DNA of 64,000 nt from Pseudomonas sp. Tri1. GTDB taxonomy: Bacteria; Pseudomonadota; Gammaproteobacteria; Pseudomonadales; Pseudomonadaceae. The stretch lies in contig NZ_CP072913.1 in NCBI RefSeq assembly GCF_017968885.1, positions 682,001 to 746,000 on the forward strand. Reading direction: 5' to 3'. Shown piece after piece: positions 47,237-57,006 of this stretch (positions are counted from its first letter, which is position 1; each line of letters starts with the position of its first letter). A program made the translations under genes and the position numbers. The notes below the pieces were generated by a model. It was not told where the DNA came from and made no database searches. It saw nothing but the letters and a program-made list of their open reading frames with translations.

Positions 47237-48115
47237 CTAGCGCCGACGTCCGGTGATGCGCACCCAGCCATCGCGATTGGCAATCGGATCCAGGTCAAAG
47301 TCCGCGGCATAAGCGGCGGCGACTTCTTCGCCCTGTTCGGCGAGGATGCCCGACAATGCCAGGCGCCCGCCCGGCTTGACCAGGCTCGACAGCTGTGGCG
47401 CCAGGGACACCAGCGGCCCGGCCAGGATATTGGCCACCAATACGTCGGCCTGGACCTGTGGCAAGTCCTGCGGCAGGTACAGCGGGAACAGTGCTTCGGC
47501 AATGTTGTTGCGCCCGGCGTTGTCGCGGGATGCTTCCAGGGCCTGGACGTCGATGTCGGTGCCAACGGCTTCCCTGGCGCCCAACAGGAGTGCGGCAATT
47601 GCCAGGATCCCCGAGCCGCAGCCGAAATCGAGGACGTTGCAGCCCGCCAGGTCCTGGCCGTCGAGCCATTCCAGGCACAGCGCAGTGGTCGGATGCGTGC
47701 CGGTGCCGAACGCCAGGCCCGGGTCCAGCAGCAGGTTCACCGCATCCGGTTCCGGCGCGGCGTGCCAGCTGGGGACGATCCACAGGCGTCGGCCGAAGCG
47801 CATTGGCTGGAAGTTGTCCATCCAACTGCGCTCCCAGTCCTGGTCTTCGATCACTTCGCTGTGATGCTCGGGCAGCGGGCTGCCGGTCAGCAGCTCAAGA
47901 TGGGCCAGCACGCTGGCGGCCTCGGTGCCGCCTTCGAACAGGGCCAGCAGGTGGGTGTGGGACCACAGCGGCGTGGTATTGAGTTCCGGCTCGAAGATCG
48001 GCTGGTCTTCGGCGTCCATGAAGGTCACCGATACCGCGCCTACTTCAAGAAACGCGTCTTCGTAGGTTTCGGCTTGTTCCGGGCTGATGGCCAGACGTAC
48101 TTGCAGCCAAGGCAT
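47237..48115 (-). CDS. prmA: Ribosomal protein L11 methyltransferase PrmA
   Basis: A 292-residue SAM methyltransferase that trimethylates L11. The N-terminal substrate-recognition domain ([20 protein letters not shown]) is followed by the SAM motif [20 protein letters not shown]. The ATG at 48115 is the family start. The divergent toxin gene begins 190 bases away. Confidence 0.97.
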   Translation of the reverse strand: MPWLQVRLAISPEQAETYEDAFLEVGAVSVTFMDAEDQPIFEPELNTTPLWSHTHLLALFEGGTEAASVLAHLELLTGSPLPEHHSEVIEDQDWERSWMDNFQPMRFGRRLWIVPSWHAAPEPDAVNLLLDPGLAFGTGTHPTTALCLEWLDGQDLAGCNVLDFGCGSGILAIAALLLGAREAVGTDIDVQALEASRDNAGRNNIAEALFPLYLPQDLPQVQADVLVANILAGPLVSLAPQLSSLVKPGGRLALSGILAEQGEEVAAAYAADFDLDPIANRDGWVRITGRRR

Positions 48116-48306
48116 GGCGGGCACCTTTGGAAAAAATCTACAGGGGGCAGCGCAGGGCTGCAAAGGCGCGCAGTGTACGCCAGGTCGCGGTCAAAGTGGA
48201 TAAGTGAGTCTGTGCCGGCGGGGTTGGTGTTTCGATATATATATGTATGACATGGGCGTGTTGAACGGCGGATAAGGTGCGGGTCCACACAACAGGGAGC
48301 AATGTG

Positions 48307-51300
48307 ATGGACAACACGGCCGAGCGGCAAACAAATGTGAACGGCGCGGGGCCGGTAGCTTCCCCGCAGGTGGCAACGGCACAGGCAACTTTGGAGAAAT
48401 TGTCCCGGTGGCAGGCGGCTATCGACGCGCGACTGCAAAGCCAGATGACCTTGCTGGAGGTGCTAGAAGAGTATTTGTTGGTCGAGCTGCGCACTCACTA
48501 TTACCAGGGCAACATTGACCCACACTTCATCGGCACCCTGCTCGACACGGTGCTGCAATGCATGATCGACCACAAGCCTGTGGTCGCTGACGACGAGCGG
48601 GATGCGCCCTACCGCTGGCCGGACGGGGCTGACCTGGGTTTTCCGGTAGAGCGCCGGGAGGTCATCGCCCAGGCGGTGGAGGGAACTGCCGCAGGTGTTA
48701 TCCAGCACTATAAGGACTATCTACGCCGCCATTGGCGAATGGCCGAGGGCGACGCTGCGCTTGAGGGGCTGATCAGGCAAAAGCTCGGCGAGCATAGCGT
48801 CGCGATCGACACGCTGTTCCAGCCTGACCAGTTGGTCGGCATGGATGTCGAGGGGCTGCGGGAAAACATTGAAAAACTCCAGGACTCCTGGCGTCGGACG
48901 AATCGGTTGACCGCCTTGGCAACCGCTCGGGAGCGCCAGAGTCTCAAGGCGCTAACCCGGTTGCAATTGCCGGATTGGCTGCGGAGCCTGAGCAAAGCCG
49001 AGCGTAAACAGTTGAGGGCTTTTCAGGACCAGACCTCGCAAGCGCAGGCGCTGGTGGATGAATTGCTCGATGGCCTGGGTTCGCTGCACGCGTTCGCCCG
49101 GCATCTGGCCAAGGACTATGTCAGGCGCGAACTGGACATGGAGGTCGAGCCCGACAGCATTCGCGTGCAGTTGCAGTGGCGCTCCATCATTGACCAGCCG
49201 GTGCAAACCCACAGCCTGAGCGAGTTGCTGGCAGCAGGGCCGATAAGGCCGGACAGCGTGTCGGTATTTCTGGTGGAAAACGGCAGCATGTTGCGTAACC
49301 AGCCACTTTCGCCAGCCTTCATTACCCAACTATTGGCGGATGTGGATGCCCCTGCCGGGTACTTGTCAGCATTGCGCAGCCAATATGACCGCGCGGATCT
49401 GAAAGACGCCATGCTCGATTGGCTCGTTGCGCGACTGGAGCAAAGCGCGTTTATCGCACGTTGTGCCGGTCATTTGCAGGCAGCCCACCACGATGCTCTC
49501 AAAACCCTGTGGGAAGACGACGCTTCGGCGCAATCGGCCAACGATTGGCGGGTGACCTGCCTTGCCCTCCCAAACGCACTGAGGTGTTCCGATCTGCTGT
49601 TGTTTTACCGCGAAGACGGGCAGGGGGAGGTCAGTGACCTGTTGTTGCACGCCCCCGGCAAGCCTGATGGCCAGGAATGGATCGAGTTGCCCTCGCTTCG
49701 GGCCGTGAGTGCGCAAATAGGTGCATGGATTGAAAGCGAAGCGGGTCGCCAATACCTGCTGCAGCAACTCTCTGTGGCCGAGCGTGATGTGGCCCGGGAG
49801 TACTTTGCCGTCGTGACGGACAAGCCGACGACATGGGATTTGAACAAAGACCTCAGGAGCACGACGACTGCCTTCAAGGCCTGCCTCCAAGCGTCTGTTG
49901 CAATGGGCTTGGCCAATAACCTGGCGCAGGTGGAGCAGGACGAATCGCCTCGGTGGTACGCCTCCCTGCCGCTTGAATCCCGGCGAATCATCAGCAGTTT
50001 GAGCCAGGAGTTTCGGATTCATCAGCAGGTCTTCAACGCACAGCTTGCGGGCTATGAAGTCTTTGTGGACTTCGCCAAGCGTACTGTCAGCCAAGCCATC
50101 GCGCCGTACATGCGCAGCAAGGGTGTGCTAGAAGCGGTCGACCCGGCAACGGTGCTCATCGACTACCGCCCGGGGTTGGCGGATGGCACCGCGAAGGTTG
50201 CTAGCCTGTTGGACCTTGCCGTCCATGGGTATGACGACAATTGGGGCATCGACAACCCCGGCAAAGGCGTGCGTTCATCGGTTGGGCAGGACCTTGGGCA
50301 GGTCCGCAGTGCAGATCTGGCGACCTACATTCGACGGGCTTACGTGGGCGAGCAGTATGCGCGCCAGATTCGCGCCCGGTTCCTCGATGCCGGTGCTCCC
50401 GAATACACCCAGCGGCGCAATGCTTACCGTAACCTGTTGCTGACCAGGATGGACCGCGACCTGCGCGTCGCGACGGGCAAGTCCTTGGTGAACGCTCGTG
50501 AGTTCTGGTGGCTCACCCGGCAAATCACGCTGCTGAGTGAGTCGATGTCTGTGGACGGCTCAGTGAGTTCAGAGGCTGTCGCACAGCGCGAAGGGGTGTT
50601 CAGGTTTACCGTCGGCGGTCACGTCGTATTGGGCGTATATGTCTTCGCCTACTTTGATCCGAAGGGTGCCTACTGGCTGTACACCCCCGATGCTCCGGAT
50701 GACGTCATGTTTCGCAAATACCAGGACTTCCCCGGGGCGGTCGCTGCACGCCTGCGTGATTACGTGCTGGAGCGCGTGGCAGTCGGCGCCCGTGCCGCCG
50801 TCAGGCGCTCGCTGGTGGGTTTGGCGGTAACGAGCACCGGTGTCGATGCGGTGCGCGAGCTCAATCGAGTGATGGATATCTCGTCGCAGTTCGATGCCTA
50901 CATCGAGCGCGCTGTCACTGACGTGGAAGACGTCACCAAAAGTCGCGGCGAGATGATCAGGCATCAGGTGTTCAAGGGGCTGCTTTTTGCCTCTGCTCCC
51001 GTGTGCATGGTTTATCCGCCCTTTGCCCTGTTGCTGGATGCCGGCCTCATTGCCCTCAGTTCCAGGCAGGCGGTCGAGGCGCATGTGCAGGGCGACACGG
51101 ATCGGGCGCTCGGCCATTGGCTGCAAGCGACTTGGGGGGCACTGTTTGGCATGCTTGGGGTCATGAGCATGGCCACACTGCTGGGGCGGGCTGTCAGGAG
51201 CCTGAAGCTCGCCGTAAGGCCGATGTCACTGGCCGCCCAGCGCTTGAGGCATGTGCCATCGGTCGCCGCCAAGGAGATCGGGCCGCTGATCCAGCCTATT

Positions 51301-52281
51301 CGTTTCAATCCGAAACAGGCGGTCAGGAAACCGCCCAAGGATTTGCAGCGGGTGACCGAGGGGGCTTTCCAGGGCACCTATCTCAGCCCGTCCAGCGCAA
51401 CACGGCCGCGAAATGCCTTCTACATACGGCATAAAGGCAGGTACTACCAGGTACAGGGAAGTATCTATTTCGATGGTTTGTGCCTGGTGGATGCCCGTCG
51501 TCCCGGCGCGTTCTACAAGCCGCCCGTATTCAGAATGGCGAATGGCAAGTGGGGGCGTAAAACCGTCGGCCTGAGTGGCGGCAATGATGACGTACGCAAC
51601 CTTGGGCGAGTGAGCGATCTGCGGGAGGCGTTTCCCGGGCATGTTTTCCCGGATGTGGCGCGGGGCGCGTTGCAAGGTGAGGCCGTGGTGGCGAGATTCA
51701 GCGAAGCGGCGGCGGACAATTATCTGTTCTCGCTGAACGCGCAGACCTGCGTGATTGCTTCGTTGTACAACCCGACCACCAGGGTGGGGGCGGTCATTCA
51801 TTTCGATCACAATATCCGCGCTCTGATCGAACGCAGTGTTCGTGATGTGATGCAGCGTCTGGGAGGGGCCGCCAAGGATATCCGCGCCACTTTGGTGGGT
51901 GGAGACTGGTTGACGGGGGCCGATATTGGCGGGCGGGTGAGGTCGGCGATGAGGCGCAAGGGGCTGCAGCCCACCTGGGATCATTGGTCGTATTCTTCCT
52001 GCTTCGGCAATACCTACGGCGTGTCACTGGATCTGCGCAGCGGGGTCACCTCGGTATTCAAGACCTCACAAAGCCAGGTCGAGCGCTACTACATTCCGGT
52101 GCTGGCGAGGGCGAAAAAGAGTTCCGATCCGGTGTCGGTGCGTGCTCATGAGTTCATGACACGCTTGCGTAGCGAACCGCTGGTGGCCGATGCCAATGGT
52201 GCGGTTCGCACCCTGCAGGGCAGGCCGGCGACGGCGGCGCAGATCGAAGCGCACGGGTTCTCTACCGTGGCGCTGAGTTGA
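48307..52281 (+). CDS. Large dermonecrotic-type (DUF6543-like) toxin with CheD-like C-terminal domain
   Basis: A 1324-residue protein starting at the ATG at 48307 (MDNTAERQTN), with GGGAG before it. No signal peptide. Residues 1-880 are mainly helical and resemble the dermonecrotic-toxin domain (DUF6543) of large Pseudomonas proteins. Two hydrophobic segments lie at about 888-915 (LLFASAPVCMVYPPFALLLD) and 937-962 (TWGALFGMLGVMSMATLLGR). Residues about 1050-1110 hold a conserved linker (FYIRHKGRYYQVQGSIYFDG). The last 190 residues look CheD-like: S1142, C1148 (QTCVIASLYNP) and H1165 (VGAVIHFDHN) reproduce the 6- and 17-residue spacing of the T. maritima CheD Thr21/Cys27/His44 triad. LVGGDWLTGADIGGRV and FGNTYGVSLDLRSG then follow in CheD order. 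This predicts a protein-glutamine deamidase. The gene stands alone between prmA and accC. Confidence 0.75.
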   Translation: MDNTAERQTNVNGAGPVASPQVATAQATLEKLSRWQAAIDARLQSQMTLLEVLEEYLLVELRTHYYQGNIDPHFIGTLLDTVLQCMIDHKPVVADDERDAPYRWPDGADLGFPVERREVIAQAVEGTAAGVIQHYKDYLRRHWRMAEGDAALEGLIRQKLGEHSVAIDTLFQPDQLVGMDVEGLRENIEKLQDSWRRTNRLTALATARERQSLKALTRLQLPDWLRSLSKAERKQLRAFQDQTSQAQALVDELLDGLGSLHAFARHLAKDYVRRELDMEVEPDSIRVQLQWRSIIDQPVQTHSLSELLAAGPIRPDSVSVFLVENGSMLRNQPLSPAFITQLLADVDAPAGYLSALRSQYDRADLKDAMLDWLVARLEQSAFIARCAGHLQAAHHDALKTLWEDDASAQSANDWRVTCLALPNALRCSDLLLFYREDGQGEVSDLLLHAPGKPDGQEWIELPSLRAVSAQIGAWIESEAGRQYLLQQLSVAERDVAREYFAVVTDKPTTWDLNKDLRSTTTAFKACLQASVAMGLANNLAQVEQDESPRWYASLPLESRRIISSLSQEFRIHQQVFNAQLAGYEVFVDFAKRTVSQAIAPYMRSKGVLEAVDPATVLIDYRPGLADGTAKVASLLDLAVHGYDDNWGIDNPGKGVRSSVGQDLGQVRSADLATYIRRAYVGEQYARQIRARFLDAGAPEYTQRRNAYRNLLLTRMDRDLRVATGKSLVNAREFWWLTRQITLLSESMSVDGSVSSEAVAQREGVFRFTVGGHVVLGVYVFAYFDPKGAYWLYTPDAPDDVMFRKYQDFPGAVAARLRDYVLERVAVGARAAVRRSLVGLAVTSTGVDAVRELNRVMDISSQFDAYIERAVTDVEDVTKSRGEMIRHQVFKGLLFASAPVCMVYPPFALLLDAGLIALSSRQAVEAHVQGDTDRALGHWLQATWGALFGMLGVMSMATLLGRAVRSLKLAVRPMSLAAQRLRHVPSVAAKEIGPLIQPIRFNPKQAVRKPPKDLQRVTEGAFQGTYLSPSSATRPRNAFYIRHKGRYYQVQGSIYFDGLCLVDARRPGAFYKPPVFRMANGKWGRKTVGLSGGNDDVRNLGRVSDLREAFPGHVFPDVARGALQGEAVVARFSEAAADNYLFSLNAQTCVIASLYNPTTRVGAVIHFDHNIRALIERSVRDVMQRLGGAAKDIRATLVGGDWLTGADIGGRVRSAMRRKGLQPTWDHWSYSSCFGNTYGVSLDLRSGVTSVFKTSQSQVERYYIPVLARAKKSSDPVSVRAHEFMTRLRSEPLVADANGAVRTLQGRPATAAQIEAHGFSTVALS

Positions 52282-52306
52282 TCCATTCGCAGGGCTGAAA
52301 ACCGGC

Positions 52307-52341
52307 AAAAAAAGACCCCGGCCAATGACCGGGGTCTTTTT
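52307..52341. terminator. Bidirectional terminator between toxin gene and accC
   Basis: A perfect stem AAAGACCCCGG / CCGGGGTCTTT around CCAATGA, with A runs on one side and T runs on the other, so it can work for both convergent genes. Confidence 0.9.
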
Positions 52342-52356
52342 ACATCACTTGAAACA

Positions 52357-53718
52357 TCAGTGCTGGTTGCCCAGCTTGTGTTCCAGGTAATGGATGTTGA
52401 CGCCACCTTTGCAGAAGCCTTCGTCACGGACCAGGTCGCGGTGCAGCGGGATGTTGGTCTTGATCCCGTCCACCACGATTTCGTCCAGGGCATTGCGCAT
52501 GCGCGCCATGGCCTCGTCACGGGTCGCCCCGTAGGTGATCAGCTTGCCGATCAACGAATCGTAGTTCGGTGGAACGGCATAACCGCTGTACAGGTGCGAG
52601 TCGACCCGTACGCCATTGCCGCCCGGGGCATGGAAATGCTTGACCGTGCCTGGGCTTGGCATGAAGGTTTTCGGGTCTTCGGCATTGATCCGGCATTCCA
52701 GCGCGTGACCGCGGATGACCACGTCATCCTGGGTGAACGACAGCTTGTTGCCGGCGGCGATGCTGAGCATCTCCTTGACGATGTCGATACCGGTGACCAT
52801 TTCCGAAACCGGGTGCTCCACCTGAACACGGGTGTTCATTTCGATGAAGTAGAAACGACCGTTCTCGTACAGGAACTCGAACGTACCGGCACCGCGGTAG
52901 CCGATGTCGATGCAGGCCTTGACGCAGCGTGCCAGGACTTCCTCGCGAGCCTTCTCATCGATGCCCGGTGCCGGCGCTTCTTCGAGAACCTTCTGGTGAC
53001 GACGTTGCAGCGAGCAATCGCGGTCGCCCAGATGGATCGCATGGCCCTGGCCGTCGGACAGCACCTGGACTTCGACGTGGCGTGGGTTGGTCAGGAATTT
53101 TTCCAGGTAGACCATCGGGTTGCCGAACGCCGCGCCAGCTTCGGAGCGAGTCAGTTTCGCCGAGGAAATCAGGTCTTCTTCCTTGTGCACCACGCGCATG
53201 CCGCGACCACCGCCGCCGCCAGCGGCCTTGATGATCACCGGATAACCGACTTCGCGACCAATGCGCAAAGCGGTTTCTTCGTCTTCCGGCAGCGGGCCGT
53301 CGGAACCCGGAACGGTAGGCACACCGGCAGCGATCATGGCGTGCTTGGCCGAAACCTTGTCGCCCATCAGGCGAATGGTGTCGGCTTTCGGACCAATGAA
53401 GGCAAAACCGGAGTTTTCGACCTGTTCGGCGAAGTCGGCGTTTTCCGCCAGGAAACCGTAGCCTGGGTGAATGGCGGTGGCGCCGGTCACTTCGGCAGCG
53501 GCGATGATCGCCGGAATGTGCAGGTAGGAGTGCGCAGCCGACGCCGGACCGATGCAGACGGATTCGTCGGCCAGGCCCAGGTGCATCAGTTCCTTGTCAG
53601 CCTTGGAGTAAACGGCGACGGTCTTGATGCCCATCTCTTTGCAGGCACGCAGGATCCGCAGGGCAATTTCACCGCGGTTGGCGATCAGTACTTTTTCCAA
53701 CTTCGCAGGTTTCAACAT
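52357..53718 (-). CDS. accC: Acetyl-CoA carboxylase biotin carboxylase subunit AccC
   Basis: A 453-residue ATP-grasp enzyme that carboxylates biotin on AccB, the first step of fatty acid synthesis. Motifs: [54 protein letters not shown]. The ATG at 53718 ([10 protein letters not shown]) has GGAGAG before it. It is 17 bases downstream of accB in a two-gene operon. Confidence 0.98.
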   Translation of the reverse strand: MLKPAKLEKVLIANRGEIALRILRACKEMGIKTVAVYSKADKELMHLGLADESVCIGPASAAHSYLHIPAIIAAAEVTGATAIHPGYGFLAENADFAEQVENSGFAFIGPKADTIRLMGDKVSAKHAMIAAGVPTVPGSDGPLPEDEETALRIGREVGYPVIIKAAGGGGGRGMRVVHKEEDLISSAKLTRSEAGAAFGNPMVYLEKFLTNPRHVEVQVLSDGQGHAIHLGDRDCSLQRRHQKVLEEAPAPGIDEKAREEVLARCVKACIDIGYRGAGTFEFLYENGRFYFIEMNTRVQVEHPVSEMVTGIDIVKEMLSIAAGNKLSFTQDDVVIRGHALECRINAEDPKTFMPSPGTVKHFHAPGGNGVRVDSHLYSGYAVPPNYDSLIGKLITYGATRDEAMARMRNALDEIVVDGIKTNIPLHRDLVRDEGFCKGGVNIHYLEHKLGNQH

Positions 53719-53735
53719 CGAAAGCTCTCCGCGGT

Positions 53736-54200
53736 TCAAACGATGGTGAACAGCGGTTGGTCGTACTCAACCGGCTGGCCGTCTTCAACGAGGATGGATT
53801 CGATCACACCGCTGGTTTCAGCTTCGATGTGGTTCATCATCTTCATGGCTTCGACGATGCACAGGGTGTCGCCTTTCTTCACGGTCTGGCCGACTTCAAC
53901 GAAGGACGGCGAGGACGGCGAGGACTTGCGATAGAACGTACCCACCATTGGCGAGCGGGCAACAGTGCCGTTGAGCGTTGGCGCGGCAGGTGCTGCTGGA
54001 GCGGCGGCGGCAACGGGCGCTGCTGCCGGAGCAGGCGCGGCGGCCGGAGCATGCATCGGCGCCGGTGCGTAGAACTGCTGGGCCGGAGTCTTGCTGTGAC
54101 GGCTGATACGTACGGACTCTTCGCCTTCCTTGATCTCGAGCTCGTCGATGCCGGACTCTTCCAGCAACTCGATCAGTTTCTTAACTTTACGGATATCCAT
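53736..54200 (-). CDS. accB: Biotin carboxyl carrier protein AccB
   Basis: A 154-residue protein with an N-terminal helical region, an Ala/Pro linker (residues 45-73) and a biotinyl domain. The biotinylated lysine is K120 in [13 protein letters not shown]. It carries CO2 between AccC and the AccAD transferase. Located 48 bases after aroQ, probably in the same transcript. Confidence 0.98.
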   Translation of the reverse strand: MDIRKVKKLIELLEESGIDELEIKEGEESVRISRHSKTPAQQFYAPAPMHAPAAAPAPAAAPVAAAAPAAPAAPTLNGTVARSPMVGTFYRKSSPSSPSFVEVGQTVKKGDTLCIVEAMKMMNHIEAETSGVIESILVEDGQPVEYDQPLFTIV

Positions 54201-54248
54201 GAATCATCAACTCCCAAGGGTCGGTCAGGGGCGTTTAACGCTTGTTGT

Positions 54249-54701
54249 TCAAGCTGTTGCCGGTCTTTCAAGCTGCTCTAGGGCGGCCTCCAGAGCCAGT
54301 CGGTAACCGCTGGCGCCAAGGCCGCAGATCACTCCCACCGCTACATCGGAGAAGTAAGAGTGATGGCGGAAAGGTTCGCGTTTGTGCACGTTAGACAAAT
54401 GCACTTCGATGAATGGGATGCTCACCGCCAGCAGCGCGTCACGTAATGCGACACTTGTGTGCGTAAAAGCTGCGGGATTGATCAAAATGAAGTCCACGCC
54501 TTCGCCGCGCGCGGCATGGATGCGGTCGATCAATTCATATTCGGCGTTGCTTTGCAGGTAGAGCAAATGGTGGCCGGCGGTGCGGGCTCGCTGCTCCAGG
54601 TCCTGATTGATCTGGGCCAGTGTCACGGCCCCGTAGACGCCCGGTTCGCGGGTGCCCAGCAGGTTCAGGTTGGGTCCATGCAGGACCAATAGGGTCGCCA
54701 T
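54249..54701 (-). CDS. aroQ: Type II 3-dehydroquinate dehydratase AroQ
   Basis: A 150-residue type II dehydroquinase of the shikimate pathway. [20 protein letters not shown] carries the catalytic Arg and Tyr, [20 protein letters not shown] the anhydroquinate-binding part, and [20 protein letters not shown] the catalytic His region. Confidence 0.97.
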   Translation of the reverse strand: MATLLVLHGPNLNLLGTREPGVYGAVTLAQINQDLEQRARTAGHHLLYLQSNAEYELIDRIHAARGEGVDFILINPAAFTHTSVALRDALLAVSIPFIEVHLSNVHKREPFRHHSYFSDVAVGVICGLGASGYRLALEAALEQLERPATA

Positions 54702-55007
54702 CTGCTGTTCCTTGTTGTCTGTGAGCAGGTGTCAGAACCCGGAGACTATGCCGCAAAGCCTTTGTGACTGTCCAGTTCTCTGCAATAGCCAGCACGATGA
54801 CCGATGTTTGCGCGAAATTTGTGACCGAGGTCTCTGATCCGGTCATACGGTTGGAACCCGAGCCCTGTGGTGAACATTAATCCTGCAACCAGCCCGAATT
54901 ACTGTGGGAGCGAGCTTGCTCGCGATGGCGGCGGCACATCCAACATCGATGCAAGCTGATCCACCGCGATCGCGAGCAAGCTCGCTCCCACAATGGATCT
55001 GTGGTGC
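54702..55007. other. Intergenic region aroQ to ctpL
   Basis: A gap of 306 bases with a REP doublet next to the ctpL 3' end. The rest should hold the aroQ-accBC promoter, which I cannot pinpoint. In PAO1, as I recall, dsbD (dipZ) lies in this interval; it is not present here. Confidence 0.5.
54903..54992. repeat. REP doublet between aroQ and ctpL
   Basis: Left arm TGTGGGAGCGAGCTTGCTCG, right arm GAGCAAGCTCGCTCCCACA, about 44 bases apart. It is the only doublet seen to the right of 23.5 kb. Confidence 0.9.
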
Positions 55008-56954
55008 TTAAACCCTGAACGCCTGCACGGCGGTGTGCAACCGCCCACCCAACACCAGTAGGTTGTCACCCTGTTCCCGCCCCTGGCCGATACGCAGCAG
55101 GTTATCTCCACCCAACTGATGAATCCGCTCGCTGTGATCGCGGATTTCGCTGACGGCGCCGCTTTGTTGGGCGGTGACATCGGCGATGCGCACTGCGGTA
55201 TCGGAAATGGTCTGGATGGCGCCGACGATTTCATCCAGCGCGCCGTCAGCCGCTTGTGCCTGGCTGGCGGTGGCTTCGGCGTGCTCGACCTGAGCGCGCA
55301 TACCGTCCACCGACTGGCGCGCGGCCAGTTGCAGGCGGGCGATCAGTGTCTGGATCTCGGCCGTGGCCCCAGCAGTACGTTGGGCCAGGGAGCGAACTTC
55401 CTCGGCCACCACCGCAAAGCCCCGGCCCATTTCCCCGGCGCGTGCGGCTTCGATGGCGGCGTTCAGAGCCAGCAGGTTGGTCTGGTCGGCAATCGAGCGA
55501 ATGACCGTCAACACGCCGCCGATGGTGGCGGACTCCTGCGCCAGTTGTTCGATCATTTGCGCGTTGCCTTGCACTTCCCCCACCAACGCGTGCAGGCCGG
55601 TGAGGCTCAGGCCGATGACTTTCTGTCCTTGCTCCACGGCATGTCCGGCGCTGCGACTGGCGTCGGCGGCCTGGCTGGCATCGCCGGCTACCTGTTGGAT
55701 CGTCGCTTCCAGTTCGCTGAGGGAATCACGGATCAGTGCCGTGTCATCGGCCTGATCCTCTGCGCCGCTGTGCAGTTCGCCGCTCAGTTCCGCCAGGGCC
55801 CGGCTGCTGCCAGCGACCTGTTCGGCATTGACGCGGATGGTGCCCACCAGGTCCACCAGGTAAGCGCGCAGGCGATTGAGCGACGCTTCGATGTCTTGCA
55901 GCTCGCGATTGCTGGCGCCTACATGGATGTCGTGGCTGAAATCCCCTTCGGCCCAGGTCGACAGGGCCGGTGCCAGGTGCGTCAAGGTCCGGGCCAGGCG
56001 CCGCTGCAAGGTGTCGATCAGCAGCGCGATCAACAGGATCAGGCCGATCATCAGCCCCTGGATCATCCGTACCTCGCCCTGGATCTGCCCGTGTTGGGCG
56101 CGAACCGCAGGCTCCATGGCATCGATCGCTCGTTGCACATCAGCGGTTTTCAGGTGGGTAGCGTTGCTCAGCTCGGTGCGTTTCTGGATCAGTTCGCGGG
56201 TGCGCTCCAGTTCTGCGGGGTAGCGGCCAAGCAGGCTATTGAGTTCGCGCTTGAGGGCGATGCCGGCATCTTCGGCGACGGCTTTTTCCTGGGTTTCCAA
56301 GCCCATCAATGCGGCGAAGTCATCACCACCGGATTCGTTGTTGGTTGTTACGCCAAGCAGCGGCAGGTTATCCAGGCGTTCGGCTTGGGTACGGATACTG
56401 GCCAACTCTCGCTCGACATCGGCGGCCAGTTCACTGCGACCGCTGCTGACCAGTTTGTCCCGGGTGAGGGACAACCGGCCCAGATGCTGCGACGCGGCGA
56501 ACAGGGGTGGCAAGTAAGCTGGGGCGCCATTGGCATATTGGGCGAGTTGCTCCAGGCTGGCGCTCAGCTCACGTTCGGCCTGTAGCAGCAATGCCTGTGG
56601 GTCGCCCGCCAGTTTGCCGGCGGCCAGCAGATCGGTCTTGCTGAAGCCGTCGAGGTTCGACAGGCTCGGGCGCAGGGTCTTGGCCAATTCCGGGGGGAAT
56701 TGATCCAGGCCTTTTTGCAGCGTTTCCAAGGCCTGGGTGGCAGCGCTCAGGCGCAAGGCATCGCCGCTGGCCAGGTATTCCTCGATGTTGCGCGCCACTT
56801 CGCCTTGGAACTGCCGCGACAGGCCCAGGTAGCGCTCCATCAGAAGATAGGGGCGCTCCAGGGCGATTTGCGACCACCACAGCGTGGCGCCCAGGCCAAG
56901 ACACACAGCGACTAAAAGGAGGGTGTTGAGATTGGTCAGCAGCTTCAGGCGCAT
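55008..56954 (-). CDS. ctpL: Methyl-accepting chemotaxis protein, CtpL type
   Basis: A 648-residue chemoreceptor: membrane helix 1 ([20 protein letters not shown]), a periplasmic helical sensor of about 260 residues, membrane helix 2 ([17 protein letters not shown]), a HAMP-like region and the signalling tip ([31 protein letters not shown]). Position just upstream of a GcbA-like gene matches PA4844 (CtpL, a phosphate and catechol/chloroaniline receptor) in PAO1. ATG at 56954 preferred to a TTG one codon earlier. The ligand is by synteny only. Confidence 0.88.
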   Translation of the reverse strand: MRLKLLTNLNTLLLVAVCLGLGATLWWSQIALERPYLLMERYLGLSRQFQGEVARNIEEYLASGDALRLSAATQALETLQKGLDQFPPELAKTLRPSLSNLDGFSKTDLLAAGKLAGDPQALLLQAERELSASLEQLAQYANGAPAYLPPLFAASQHLGRLSLTRDKLVSSGRSELAADVERELASIRTQAERLDNLPLLGVTTNNESGGDDFAALMGLETQEKAVAEDAGIALKRELNSLLGRYPAELERTRELIQKRTELSNATHLKTADVQRAIDAMEPAVRAQHGQIQGEVRMIQGLMIGLILLIALLIDTLQRRLARTLTHLAPALSTWAEGDFSHDIHVGASNRELQDIEASLNRLRAYLVDLVGTIRVNAEQVAGSSRALAELSGELHSGAEDQADDTALIRDSLSELEATIQQVAGDASQAADASRSAGHAVEQGQKVIGLSLTGLHALVGEVQGNAQMIEQLAQESATIGGVLTVIRSIADQTNLLALNAAIEAARAGEMGRGFAVVAEEVRSLAQRTAGATAEIQTLIARLQLAARQSVDGMRAQVEHAEATASQAQAADGALDEIVGAIQTISDTAVRIADVTAQQSGAVSEIRDHSERIHQLGGDNLLRIGQGREQGDNLLVLGGRLHTAVQAFRV

Positions 56955-57006
56955 CAAAGGTCTACCAGGGGCAGAATCGTAAGTGCCTGAAGTTATTGCG
57001 TTTGCG

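Noticed and set aside
48231..48250. TATATATATGTATGACATG stretch upstream of the second toxin gene as a start or promoter box
   Set aside because: AT-rich and perhaps part of a promoter, but no clear -35/-10 pair can be assigned with confidence.
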